This document shows, piece by piece, positions 36,421 through 45,293 of a stretch of 64,000 nt of DNA (position 1 is the stretch's first letter; each line of letters opens with the position of its first letter). A program made the translations under genes and the position numbers. Source of the stretch: Arenibacter latericius DSM 15913 (GTDB lineage Bacteria > Bacteroidota > Bacteroidia > Flavobacteriales > Flavobacteriaceae); the NCBI RefSeq assembly GCF_000424985.1, contig NZ_AUKX01000031.1, forward strand, positions 1 through 64,000, written 5' to 3'. The notes beneath the pieces were generated by a model that saw only the letters and a program-made list of their open reading frames with translations, searched no databases and was not told where the DNA came from.

Positions 36421-36876
36421 ATGAAAAAAGCAGTTTTAGCATTAGCTATGTTAGGTTTGTTAGTCTTGTCTTGTAAAAACAATACAAAAAAACAAGAAGA
36501 CACCCCTGAAGTTGAAAAAACTACAGATAAAAATGTTACACCCGATATGCACACTTCACAGATCTCATTAGATTGGGAGGGAGTTTACATGGGTACGCTG
36601 CCTTGTGCCAGCTGTGAGGGAATAAAAACTAGGATATCTCTGAAAGCAGATGGGAGCTATGTTTTGGAAGAGGAATATTTGGGTGAAGAAGATGTTGTAT
36701 TTAAAGAAAATGGCAAATTTGAATGGAATGCAGATGGAAACACTATTACACTTCATAAAGGAAGCGGGGAAAAACAGCTGTTTAAAGTGGTGGAGAATGC
36801 TATAATTCTCTTGAGTTCGGATGGAGAAATAAATACAGAAGAGCTAGCTGATTTTTACAAATTATCCAAACAGTAG
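36421..36876 (+). CDS. NlpE-like copper-resistance lipoprotein
   Basis: A 151-residue predicted lipoprotein: leader ending LVLSC (Cys18), a low-complexity charged linker (about 19-48), then an NlpE N-terminal-type barrel (about 50-150). The barrel carries YMGTLPCASCEGI with a Cys62-x-x-Cys65 pair, as in E. coli NlpE, then a series of short strands (ADGSYVLEEEYL, KFEWNADGNTITL). NlpE in E. coli is an outer-membrane sensor for surface contact and lipoprotein or copper stress through Cpx. Cpx itself is not present in Bacteroidota, so the role here is open. It is not in an obvious operon. Confidence 0.82.
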   Translation: MKKAVLALAMLGLLVLSCKNNTKKQEDTPEVEKTTDKNVTPDMHTSQISLDWEGVYMGTLPCASCEGIKTRISLKADGSYVLEEEYLGEEDVVFKENGKFEWNADGNTITLHKGSGEKQLFKVVENAIILLSSDGEINTEELADFYKLSKQ

Positions 36877-37010
36877 TATTCCTTCTCTTAGTTGTGGCCT
36901 TTGTGAAAATCATTCCACGATGTAATGGTTAAAAAGCATTATATCTTATATTCGTTATGATAGGTTCTTATATTGCCTTTTAACTGAACAAATATTTTAA
37001 TACTGATAGC

Positions 37011-38432
37011 ATGAATTCAACAAACAAGTTTTCAGGATTGTACACCGATCAATATCAACTATCCATGGCAGAGGGGTATTTTTTGGCCGATAGAGGAGAA
37101 GATAGAGTAAATTTCGATTATTTTTTCAGGAAAAATCCCTTTGGAGGTGGATTTACCATTTTTGCAGGATTACAAGATCTTTTTGAATTAATAGGGGACT
37201 TTAAGTTTGATTCGGATGCTATTGATTTCTTACATAAAAGAGGTTTTCAAAGTAATTTCTTAGACTACCTAAAAGACTTTCAGTTTAAAGGAACTTTACA
37301 TGCCCCACAGGAGGGAGAAGTCGTCTTTCCTAATGAGCCTACGATTACGGTAGAAGGAAATATAATTGAAGCTCAACTTTTAGAAACCTTGTTGTTGAAT
37401 ACAATCAATTTTCAATCGCTTATCGCTACAAAAGCAAATCGATTAAGATATGCTGCAGGAGATAAGGGCGTAATGGAATTTGGGATGCGTAGAGCACAAG
37501 GATGGGCAGTAATCCATGGCAGTAGAGCAGCGGTGATTGGCGGAGTAGATAGTACATCTAATGTGCTTAGTTCCTATTTGTACGGATTAGAATCTTCTGG
37601 GACCCAAGCCCATTCTTGGATACAAAGTTTTGATGATGAACTTACAGCTTTTAAAGTTTATGCAGAGACTAGGCCAAAGGATTGCGTGTTGCTGGTAGAC
37701 ACTTACCATACCCTGAACAGTGGCGTACCTAATGCTATTATTGTTGCTAAGGAAATGGAGAGAAAAGGAAGTCGACTTTCGGCCATTAGGCTAGATAGTG
37801 GGGACTTGGCTTATTTATCCAAGAAAGCGAGAAAAATGTTGGATGATGCCGAATTAAATTATGTTAAGATTATAGCATCTAATCAGTTGGATGAATACAT
37901 AATTAAGAGCCTTATAGATCAGGGGGCACAAATCGATGGTTTTGGCGTTGGTACCAGTCTCATTACTGGTAGAAAAGATGGAGCCTTGGATGGTGTTTAT
38001 AAACTGAGTCAAGTTAACCAGAGGGCCACCATTAAACTGTCGGAGGATGTTTATAAACTAACTCTCCCAGGGAAGAAAAAAATTGTAAGATACTATAATG
38101 GAGAAGATAAGTTGTACGCTGATGCCATAGTGATGGCAGAGGAAAACGTAGCTGATATAGATACCATTTACCATCCACAATACTCCGATAAGAAATCTGA
38201 CGTAAGTGGATTAAAAAGTGAGCTGCTAGTTTCCAAAGTTTTTGAAAATGGTGAGGTTCTAGTTCCTAAAAAAGAGGTGAGTGAAATTTCTGAATACAGA
38301 AAACATAGAGTCTCCCAATTATCTGAAGAGCATAAACGTTTCGAATTTCCACATACTTATAAAGTGGGCTTAAGTGATTCTCTCATTAAATTAAGAGATA
38401 AGATGTTAACAGATATCAAGAAGAGACAATAG
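37011..38432 (+). CDS. pncB: nicotinate phosphoribosyltransferase
   Basis: A 473-residue enzyme of NAD salvage that joins nicotinate and PRPP to give nicotinate mononucleotide. The N-terminus reads LYTDQYQLSMAEGYF, then NFDYFFRKNPFGGGFTIFAG, MEFGMRRAQGWAVIHGSRA, the GTQAHSWIQSF segment that includes the family-conserved His, LVDTYHTLNSG, IRLDSGDLAYLS and GFGVGTSLITG. All are typical of the longer bacterial form (like Bacillus), not the short Salmonella form. It is transcribed alone, 134 bp after the NlpE-like gene. With aspartate dehydrogenase nearby it gives the region an NAD theme. Confidence 0.95.
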   Translation: MNSTNKFSGLYTDQYQLSMAEGYFLADRGEDRVNFDYFFRKNPFGGGFTIFAGLQDLFELIGDFKFDSDAIDFLHKRGFQSNFLDYLKDFQFKGTLHAPQEGEVVFPNEPTITVEGNIIEAQLLETLLLNTINFQSLIATKANRLRYAAGDKGVMEFGMRRAQGWAVIHGSRAAVIGGVDSTSNVLSSYLYGLESSGTQAHSWIQSFDDELTAFKVYAETRPKDCVLLVDTYHTLNSGVPNAIIVAKEMERKGSRLSAIRLDSGDLAYLSKKARKMLDDAELNYVKIIASNQLDEYIIKSLIDQGAQIDGFGVGTSLITGRKDGALDGVYKLSQVNQRATIKLSEDVYKLTLPGKKKIVRYYNGEDKLYADAIVMAEENVADIDTIYHPQYSDKKSDVSGLKSELLVSKVFENGEVLVPKKEVSEISEYRKHRVSQLSEEHKRFEFPHTYKVGLSDSLIKLRDKMLTDIKKRQ

Positions 38433-38610
38433 AAGTATAATTTAATAGAAAGAACTTCCTAAAACCTAACCAAAGATTAAGGTAGGTGAGAAATCTCTGA
38501 ATTATTACCAGCTTCAGTTTTGTTATAAGAAATGGATAATGCCCAAATAAAAAAGAAGTAACTAATTATATTAGGATTCTTTTTTACTCGATAATCGAGA
38601 TATAAACCTG

Positions 38611-38690
38611 ACTGCCGTCAGGCAAGTTGCTCCGAGGCTGTCTTGCCCGAATCTTCCAGGCGGGCCTGCCCGAATCCTTCAGGCGGGCCT
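38611..38690. repeat. REP-like GC-rich palindromic repeats in a 480-bp gap
   Basis: The gap 38433-38915 contains a GC-rich island in AT-rich surroundings. Two 21-nt units GCCCG-N11-CGGGC stand at 38645-38665 and 38668-38688 (period 23), each able to form a hairpin; a diverged GACTGCCGTCAGGC unit precedes at 38610 and a half copy follows at about 38728. The same unit occurs at 3728-3748. The island lies between convergent ends of pncB and the histidine kinase gene. The remainder of the gap shows no gene. Confidence 0.7.
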
Positions 38691-38915
38691 CGAAATCAAT
38701 ACGTTTTTTTTTCTTTTAATGCCTTGTGGGCTTGCCCCGAGGTAGTTTACTTTGAAAAAAATAAATTTTAATTACTATCAAAATTCTAATCACCTATTGT
38801 ACTGCAACTAATAGAATAGGTGTAGCATAAATTAATTATAAAAACGTTTTTTAATAGTTGTTCTCAATTTAAGGAAGACCCCCAATGGGAAAGGGCGTAT
38901 TACCGTTATACTTCA

Positions 38916-41900
38916 TTATTCTTCAGTAGGAAGATAAATTTTAAAGGTAGCACCAACGCCCAATTCCCCAACTGCCTCTATAGTCCCATTATGGTTTTCT
39001 ACTATCTTTTTTATTATGGCTAGGCCTATCCCCGTTCCTGGATATTCGGTCTTCCCATGTAATCGTTGAAAAAGTTCAAATATCTTATCACTATACTGTT
39101 GGTCAAATCCAATTCCGTTATCGGATACGGAAATGCAACAATAAGTCTGACTCTCAAGTAGATTTTCATTTGCCAAGGTGCTCCCCTTAACCTTGGTAGT
39201 GCTTATATGGATACGTAAAGGTTCTTCTGCCTTAGAGAATTTTAAGGAGTTGGTAAATAAATTTTGAAATAGTTGTTTAATTTGGAAAGGAATTATATTT
39301 AACTCACTGTTGGTCTCAATAGTTACAGAGGTACCTTTCTTAAATAATTCTTCAGCTAAATCATCTTTTACTTGTTCAATAAGATTTTTTAAAGCTACTT
39401 TCTTAAAGTCTCCCTCCAGATTATGCGTGCGGGAATAGGCAAGCAAATCTTCAATAAGTGTCTGCATACGTGCTGCAGATGATTGCATTCTATTAAAGAG
39501 ATCTAAACCGTACTCCGATAAGGCATCGCCTTCTTTTTCGGCTATACGCGAAGCAAAAATCTGAATTTTCCTTAGTGGCTCTTGCAGGTCGTGACTAGAG
39601 ATATATGCAAAAGATTGTAGCTCTTTGTTCATTTTCACAAGCTCTTTATTCTTTTGTAGTAGTTCTATTTTTTTCTCTTTTAAAGCATCATCTGCCGCTT
39701 TTTTTGCCGTTCTATCGCGAGTAACTTTAGAGAATCCTACCAATTCATTATTAGTCCCATAAACTGCAGTAATAACAACACTTGCCCAAAACAAGGACTT
39801 GTCTTTTCTTACGCGCCAACCTTCATGTGTAGCTTGACCTTTATCTAAAGCCTGTTGTAATAATTTTTGAGGAACTCCGTTTTTTTGATCTTCTTCCGTG
39901 TAAAAATTTGAAAAATTTTTACCAATAAACTCTTCTGCTTTATATCCTTTAATCTTCTCTGCTCCAACATTCCAGTTCTCTACAATTCCGTCCTTGTTTA
40001 GATATAAAATAGCGTAGTCTTGTACTTTTTCTACCATTAGATGATAGCGTTGTTCACTTTCTATTAAAGACTCGTTTAACTTTAATAATTCTGTGGTACG
40101 TTCTTTAACCTGTTTTTCTAACTGGTTAGTGAACATTTTTTGGTCCTGGATGTCTGTACTAGTACCTACCCACATTCGTATTTCTCCTTTTTCATTAAGT
40201 TGAGGTTTTGCTCTACTTAATTGCCAACGATATTCTCCGTCATTACGACGAAAACGATGCTCTAGTAAAAAATCGTTCCCTGATTGTATAGCTTCTTTCC
40301 ATTTTTTTATATTTAACTCCTTATCATCTGGATGTATCATTTGAAGCCATCCTTCTCCATGCAACTGCTTTTTACTTAGTCCCGAAAAGTTATAAACAGA
40401 TTGGTTATAATAAGTTATGTTTCCTTCTGGATCCGTAATCCAAATAAACTGTGGCATAGAATCAGCAAGTAACCTAAATTTTTGCTCATTTTCCTCCAGT
40501 TTTTTTTGAGCTTCTACGTGTTTTGTAATATCTGTATTACTTCCAAACCATTTCGAAATTTCACCTAACTCATTATATACCGGTAAAACGCGTGTTAAAA
40601 ATTGCCTATAGCTATTATCGGCACCTTTAATAGAAAACACCATTTCAAATTGCTTTCCTTTTTTTAAAGAACGGTTCCATTTCGCCATCACTTCTGGTAA
40701 GTCATTTGGGTGAATTACCTTATCCCATTTCCATCCTTCTAATTCTTCCAAGGTGGTTCCCGTATAATCTTGCCATTTTTTATTATACCAATATACATAT
40801 CCATCCGCACGAGACATCCAGGCCATATTTGGTATATTATCTGCTATTGCAGCTAAACGAATAGCATTTTCTTTTATTTTTTCTTGACCTTTAATTTGCT
40901 CAGTAATATCAATTAATGTATTTATCGCTCCTGTAATTTGACCATCATTACCGTATATTGGTTTTGGATGTGGAATAAAATGACGTCTACTACCATTTGG
41001 TCTTTCAACTATTAATATTGGATTTTTTGTTTTTTCTCCCTTTAAGGCTTTAGACATAGGGAGGTCTTCCGATTTAACTGGATTACCATCCATAGAATAA
41101 ATTTTCCATGATCCACACCATAAATCTTTTCCAATAGTTGGTGTGTGCCCCCATAATTTTACGGCTGCCTCATTAAAAAGTTGAATATACCCTTCGGCAT
41201 CGCAAGTATATAGTGCTACTGGTAAACCGTTAACAAGTGTTCTATATTTAGCCTCACTTTCCTCAATTACTTTGCGCGAAACAACATGATCGGTAACTTC
41301 TACACCTAGTGCTAATACACCATCAATAGCTCCGTTAGCGTTTAATAAAGGTTCAAAACTAAAGCTGAGGTAAATGGTTTCTAATTGTTCGTTTCTTAAT
41401 AGCTTCACTTGGAATTCTGATGCAGAAAAAATTTCACCAGTTTTATAAACCTGATCTAGAATTTCCTTTATTCCTTGTGTTTTTAGTTCGTGTAAAACAT
41501 CAAATACGGGTTTGTTTTCTACTTCTTCTGCAGTTCTTCCCCATAATGCCAGTGTCTTGGCATTTGCTATTTCTGTAATGTGTTCCTGCCCTCTAAATAT
41601 AGCTATAGAAACAGGAGCTTGCCTTATCATAGAACGTAACATACGTTCACTCTCCTGCAGTTCATTTTTAGCCATTACATTATCTGTAGTCTCCGTAAAT
41701 GTAATTAGGGTTCCGTTAATCTGCCCAATGTCGTTGAAGGCAGCACTGCAGCAGTAGGTCCAATATCTGTTTTGAGCGGTTTTACTTTTATTAAATGACA
41801 ATACCTCATCATATCTAGAGACGGGCTTAGCACTAGTGATGACCTCATTAATTACTGGGTCTAAGAACTCCCACATATTAGGCCATGCTTCGCTACCTTT

Positions 41901-42164
41901 TTTTCCAATTACTGGATTATAATCTTCTCCTTCTAAGTTTTTCCTAAAAGCATCATTATAAAAACAAATATGCTCTGCCCCCCAAAAATAACACATGGGA
42001 AATGCCGAGTGTAAAATCATGCCAAGTGTAGTTTTTAAACTGGTAGGCCAATCTGTTATATCGCCCAGAGTAGTCTTATTCCAGGCTATTTTTCTTATAA
42101 GTTCGCCCATTTCTCCTCCGCCATTGAGGAATGGAAAATCATCCGCTTTTGGAGTTGTAGTCAT
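38916..42164 (-). CDS. multi-PAS sensor histidine kinase
   Basis: A 1082-residue, apparently soluble kinase. An N-terminal PAS-like domain (~30-160) is followed by five PAS/PAC units (~170-295, 300-425, 430-555, 560-685, 700-825), several with a PAC end such as GSNTDITKHVEAQ or GTSTDIQDQ, then a coiled coil, a HisKA domain with phospho-acceptor His858 in SSHDLQEPLRKIQ, and an HATPase (~960-1080) with N-box NLFTNSLKFS, G1 DNGIGFDQ and G2 GTGIGLAI. No transmembrane helix and no receiver domain. The HisKA type resembles phytochrome-like kinases that signal to separate Rcp1-type receivers; such a receiver is encoded immediately upstream. The sensed signal, possibly light, redox or a small ligand, is unknown. 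Confidence 0.93.
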   Translation of the reverse strand: MTTTPKADDFPFLNGGGEMGELIRKIAWNKTTLGDITDWPTSLKTTLGMILHSAFPMCYFWGAEHICFYNDAFRKNLEGEDYNPVIGKKGSEAWPNMWEFLDPVINEVITSAKPVSRYDEVLSFNKSKTAQNRYWTYCCSAAFNDIGQINGTLITFTETTDNVMAKNELQESERMLRSMIRQAPVSIAIFRGQEHITEIANAKTLALWGRTAEEVENKPVFDVLHELKTQGIKEILDQVYKTGEIFSASEFQVKLLRNEQLETIYLSFSFEPLLNANGAIDGVLALGVEVTDHVVSRKVIEESEAKYRTLVNGLPVALYTCDAEGYIQLFNEAAVKLWGHTPTIGKDLWCGSWKIYSMDGNPVKSEDLPMSKALKGEKTKNPILIVERPNGSRRHFIPHPKPIYGNDGQITGAINTLIDITEQIKGQEKIKENAIRLAAIADNIPNMAWMSRADGYVYWYNKKWQDYTGTTLEELEGWKWDKVIHPNDLPEVMAKWNRSLKKGKQFEMVFSIKGADNSYRQFLTRVLPVYNELGEISKWFGSNTDITKHVEAQKKLEENEQKFRLLADSMPQFIWITDPEGNITYYNQSVYNFSGLSKKQLHGEGWLQMIHPDDKELNIKKWKEAIQSGNDFLLEHRFRRNDGEYRWQLSRAKPQLNEKGEIRMWVGTSTDIQDQKMFTNQLEKQVKERTTELLKLNESLIESEQRYHLMVEKVQDYAILYLNKDGIVENWNVGAEKIKGYKAEEFIGKNFSNFYTEEDQKNGVPQKLLQQALDKGQATHEGWRVRKDKSLFWASVVITAVYGTNNELVGFSKVTRDRTAKKAADDALKEKKIELLQKNKELVKMNKELQSFAYISSHDLQEPLRKIQIFASRIAEKEGDALSEYGLDLFNRMQSSAARMQTLIEDLLAYSRTHNLEGDFKKVALKNLIEQVKDDLAEELFKKGTSVTIETNSELNIIPFQIKQLFQNLFTNSLKFSKAEEPLRIHISTTKVKGSTLANENLLESQTYCCISVSDNGIGFDQQYSDKIFELFQRLHGKTEYPGTGIGLAIIKKIVENHNGTIEAVGELGVGATFKIYLPTEE

Positions 42165-42170
42165 ATTGAG

Positions 42171-42623
42171 TTAATTTTCGGGTTGGATAAGGAAGGTTTC
42201 CTTCTTAGGCTGTAAACCATTGCTTGAAGTTAGTAAAGAAATAGCTTTTTTAATTACCATTTTAAGTTGAGAATAATCCGTGGGTTTACGAATATAATAA
42301 TGAGCACCATTGCCATAAAGCATATCAATCACCTTTGGATTGTATGAGGTAGAATAGATAACTACTGGCAATTTTTTTAACTTTTCACTTTGCTTTATTT
42401 CTGTTAAACACTCAACCCCCGTTTTAAGGGGCATATTTAAATCGAGGAAAAGCATTTGTGGTAGATTAGATAAGTTATGCTCAAGATACCTCATTAACTC
42501 CACCCCATTGTTCATCGTTTTTAATGAGAAGGATAATGATAGTTCTTCTAAGGCATCTTGGAAAAACATCCGATCGTCCTCATCGTCATCTGCGAGCATT
42601 AAATGTATCTTGTTATTTTTCAT
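42171..42623 (-). CDS. Rcp1-type response regulator, partner of PAS kinase
   Basis: From ATG 42623 the product has 150 residues. A start 99 bp further upstream is in frame, but would add an AT-rich N-terminal stretch without homology to receivers, and the true fold begins with MKNNKIHLMLADDDEDD. It is a receiver only: acidic pocket Asp12-14, phospho-acceptor Asp61 in FLDLNMPLKTG, Lys113 in YYIRKPT. The pattern DDDEDDR...F and the extended loop match Rcp1-like regulators used by phytochrome-type kinases. The kinase gene begins 6 bp after its stop, so the two are surely one transcript and probably one phosphorelay. Confidence 0.9.
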   Translation of the reverse strand: MKNNKIHLMLADDDEDDRMFFQDALEELSLSFSLKTMNNGVELMRYLEHNLSNLPQMLFLDLNMPLKTGVECLTEIKQSEKLKKLPVVIYSTSYNPKVIDMLYGNGAHYYIRKPTDYSQLKMVIKKAISLLTSSNGLQPKKETFLIQPEN

Positions 42624-43051
42624 TCTAAAAGCTAATTTAATGAGAACTATTGGTAAGTAATTAAAGATATTTTCCTTGGTTTTAAATGTAACTAAAATAT
42701 AATTAAAACGGATGTTAGGCAAAGATGTATGTTTAATTTTTAGTTATATCCTTATAAGGCCAACCCTTTAAAAGTTTTCACTAGAATTTTTTTTGGTCCA
42801 AAGGCTATCTACTTGAATAATTCAAATTAGATGATGATTAAATTTAGAATAAACATTATTAGATTAAAAAAAGCTCAACACAAACCTGTCGCTAATTGTT
42901 TTTTAGGGGGTAAGTTGTTTATAGATAACTCTTTAAGCTTCTTAATGTGTTGTTGTAATTATAAAGAGGAAATAGATTGTGGATATCTATTCTGAGATTT
43001 ATTTACTATCCTTTTTATTAAATATATATTTGGCATCCTAAAAATATAATT
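42624..43051 (+). promoter_or_regulatory. divergent spacer with -7 element for DUF4494 gene
   Basis: A 428-bp gap between the response regulator (minus) and the DUF4494 gene (plus). TATATTTG at 43025-43032 is a perfect TAnnTTTG element, 19 bp before the ATG at 43052. The minus-strand promoter for the two-component pair should lie between 42650 and 42750 but I find no clear match. No gene is visible. Confidence 0.5.
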
Positions 43052-43603
43052 ATGAGTGTAACTTGGTACGAGTGCAAAGTAAAATACAGAAAAACACACG
43101 AGACAGGAGAACAAAAAGTAACTACGGAGACCTACCTCTTAGATGCTATTTCCTATACGGAGGCAGAAACGAGAATTAATGAAGAAATGGCGGCCTATAC
43201 CAGTGAGGAATTTCTAATTACTAATATTAAGGTTGCAAACTTTTCAGAAGTCCATCCTTATGAAAATTCCGATCGTTGGTTTAAATCAAAAGTTTCTCTT
43301 ATCGCTTTTGATGAAGAAAGTGGCAAAGAACGGAAGACTAATTTATATATGCTAGTGCAAGCTAATGACGTAAAAGAGGCGTACGATAATACCGTAACCG
43401 CTATGAAAGGGACAATGGGAGAGTATTCTATCCCTGCGATAACTGAATCCCCTATATTGGATGTGTTTCCATACTTTACGGGTGAAGAGGAACAATTAGA
43501 AAAATTTAATGCCATTGCAAAAACCGAAACCGAAACCGAATCTGAAGTCGAAACAGAGACGGAAGGGGCTTTAGAAGAGTTGGAAGAGCAAGAAAGTAAT
43601 TAA
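43052..43603 (+). CDS. DUF4494 family protein
   Basis: A 183-residue cytoplasmic protein of the DUF4494 family, common in Bacteroidota and of unknown function. Characteristic segments: TWYECKVKYRKTHETGEQK near the N-terminus, YTEAETRINEEM, YENSDRWFKSKVSLIAFDEESGKE and YLVQANDVKEAYDN-like stretches, which suggest two related halves (about 1-65 and 75-140). The C-terminal ~30 residues are a low-complexity acidic tail of Glu and Thr repeats (ETETESEVETETE). It has its own promoter and a strong terminator, so it is monocistronic. Confidence 0.85.
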   Translation: MSVTWYECKVKYRKTHETGEQKVTTETYLLDAISYTEAETRINEEMAAYTSEEFLITNIKVANFSEVHPYENSDRWFKSKVSLIAFDEESGKERKTNLYMLVQANDVKEAYDNTVTAMKGTMGEYSIPAITESPILDVFPYFTGEEEQLEKFNAIAKTETETESEVETETEGALEELEEQESN

Positions 43604-43610
43604 ATATTTA

Positions 43611-43643
43611 AAAGGCCTCTGATATTGAAATCAGGGGCCTTTT
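43611..43643 (+). terminator. terminator of DUF4494 gene
   Basis: A strong hairpin AAAGGCCTCTGAT / ATCAGGGGCCTTT with a short ATTGAA loop, eight bases after the stop codon, followed by TAAATTT. Classical rho-independent form, symmetrical enough to act on both strands. Confidence 0.85.
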
Positions 43644-43668
43644 AAATTTGCCTATATCTGAGATTAAT

Positions 43669-43939
43669 ATGCTCCGATGCTTTATTAGAATTATTATTTA
43701 TTTTTTAGTTCCCCTTATTACTTGCTAGCCCTAAACATATCGAATTACTACTGTTAGTACCCTATCTTTTAATTCTTAGTATTCAAACGATTCCTCAAAG
43801 AAATGGTGATTATATTCCCAATCCCATAATTAATTTTTTAATAGAAAGTTTCAACTTTTTAGACTTTGTGGTAGTTTCAGCTTTCATTACTTCACTTTTT
43901 ATAGTTATTATCCCTTTGTTTTCTAATTTTGCTCTTTAA
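43669..43939 (+). pseudogene. broken small membrane-protein gene (frameshift)
   Basis: An ATG at 43669 opens MLRCFIRIIIYFLVPLI before a stop. In a shifted frame the coding signal goes on from about 43714 without a start codon through LLLLVPYLLILSIQTIPQ, RNGDYIPNPIINFLIESFN, and DFVVVSAFITSLFIVIIPL, ending at TAA 43937-43939. Together these would give a protein of about 85 residues with two or three membrane helices, disrupted by one frameshift. I do not recognise a family. AT-rich random DNA can also look hydrophobic, so the call is weak. A palindromic repeat begins one base after the stop. Confidence 0.35.
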
Positions 43940-43940
43940 T

Positions 43941-44020
43941 TTTGGGCGTTCGGGCGGGCTATTCGTTGCAATTTCCCATCCTGTTGGCTGGGAGATTTTC
44001 ACTGCTATCCCTAACGCAAA
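43941..44020. repeat. 80-bp imperfect palindromic repeat element
   Basis: A GC-richer element with nested inverted repeats. The outer arms GCGTT / AACGC are at 43946-43950 and 44013-44017, with further imperfect matching inward, and an inner stem around TTCCCA / TGGGAG closes a ten-base loop. The motifs GGGCGTTCGGGCGGGCT, ATTCGTTGCAAT and TTTTCACTGCTATCC followed by AACGC resemble a family of repeats that I recall in intergenic regions of many Flavobacteriaceae genomes. It lies only 20 bp before the start codon of the MFS transporter gene, so it must sit in its leader. Confidence 0.65.
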
Positions 44021-44040
44021 AAAAAACAATTCTCCTATAA

Positions 44041-45207
44041 ATGAAGAACCAATTATCCAATGCTACCTTGTATCTGATGAGTATATCAGCCGGACTCATA
44101 GTAGCTAATCTTTATTATAACCAACCGCTTCTACATTTGATATCAGAATCTTTTGGAGTCACAGAATCTGCGGTGAGTAACGTGGCGCTAGCAACACAAT
44201 TGGGTTATGCAGCCGGATTACTTTTTATTAACCCTTTGGGAGATATGATGTCCAATAAAAAAATTGTACTATACAATTTTATATTAATGATTATTTCTCT
44301 ATTAGCGTGTGCAATATCTTCTTCTCTTTTTTTACTAATTAGTAGTAGTTTTTTCATCGGTTTAAGTTCTTCATTGCCACAATTGTTTGTGCCTATGGCA
44401 GCACAACTTAGTGATGATGAGGGGAGGGGACGCGCAATAGGAATTGTTATGAGCGGACTCTTAATAGGAATATTGGGAAGTAGGGTAATCAGTGGCCTGC
44501 TAGGAGAGCAATTTGGATGGAGAGTAATGTACTATGTGGCTGCAGGTATGATGTTGGTCCTTTTTATATTGCTTCAATTTAAATTACCCAAAATAACACC
44601 TAAGTATCACGGAACCTATAAGGAATTAATAAGGTCGCTTTGGTATTATTTTAAAACAGAACCCGCCTTACGGTTGGCAGCGATTAGAGGAGCCCTAGCC
44701 TTTGCAGGGTTAAGTGCTTTTTGGACTACCTTAGTTTTTCTAATGGAAGATTCTTTTGGATATGGGAGTGGTGTTACAGGAATTTTTGGTCTATTAGGAA
44801 TTGTAGGTGCCTTAGCGGCAACTGTTGTGGGTAAAATGAGTAATAGGGTGAGTAGCAACAAGATTATTTTGTTTTCTAGTATTTTGCTTATCCTCTCATG
44901 GATCATTTTCCTGTTCTCATCCTATTCTTTAGTAGGACTTATTATAGGGGTGATTTTAATAGACCTGGGATTGCAATCTTTGCATATCATTAATCAGCAT
45001 ATTATCTTTTCTAAAAATCCAGAAGCTAGAAACCGTGTAAATACCGTTTATATGGTTGCATTCTTTATCGGGGGAGCCTTGGGGACTACCTTAGGAGCAC
45101 TTGTATGGGAAAACTATAAGTGGACGGGGGTTTCTGTGTTAGGAGGGATATTATCCCTAGGTATCTTGGCAGTTCACTTATTTTCTAGACAGAAAACAAC
45201 CGCCTAA
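44041..45207 (+). CDS. MFS transporter
   Basis: A 388-residue major facilitator superfamily protein with twelve predicted helices. Typical family segments are LYYNQPLLHLISESFG in helix 1 and loop, the loop 2-3 motif PLGDMMSNKKIVL (variant of G-x-x-x-D-R-x-G-R/K-K), and the AMVSGLLIGI-like helix IGIVMSGLLIGILGSR (motif C-like, seen in drug exporters). The second half repeats the fold. The substrate is not predictable; related entries are often annotated as sugar or drug efflux. The start codon follows the palindromic repeat by 20 bp, leaving no room for a promoter between. Confidence 0.9.
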   Translation: MKNQLSNATLYLMSISAGLIVANLYYNQPLLHLISESFGVTESAVSNVALATQLGYAAGLLFINPLGDMMSNKKIVLYNFILMIISLLACAISSSLFLLISSSFFIGLSSSLPQLFVPMAAQLSDDEGRGRAIGIVMSGLLIGILGSRVISGLLGEQFGWRVMYYVAAGMMLVLFILLQFKLPKITPKYHGTYKELIRSLWYYFKTEPALRLAAIRGALAFAGLSAFWTTLVFLMEDSFGYGSGVTGIFGLLGIVGALAATVVGKMSNRVSSNKIILFSSILLILSWIIFLFSSYSLVGLIIGVILIDLGLQSLHIINQHIIFSKNPEARNRVNTVYMVAFFIGGALGTTLGALVWENYKWTGVSVLGGILSLGILAVHLFSRQKTTA

Positions 45208-45293
45208 ACGTTAGGTATAATATCGAGGCTTGGTTATGGGCTTTAAGCCTATAATATGTTTTTAAAAGTAGTAACACTAAAATAATTACAATT

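Noticed and set aside
38645-38688. CRISPR array
   Set aside because: Only two tandem units of 21 nt with a two-base gap, palindromic and present elsewhere singly; no spacers and no cas genes.
42624-42722. N-terminal extension of the response regulator to 42722
   Set aside because: The added 33 residues are AT-rich and precede the natural start of the receiver fold; ATG 42623 fits the family.
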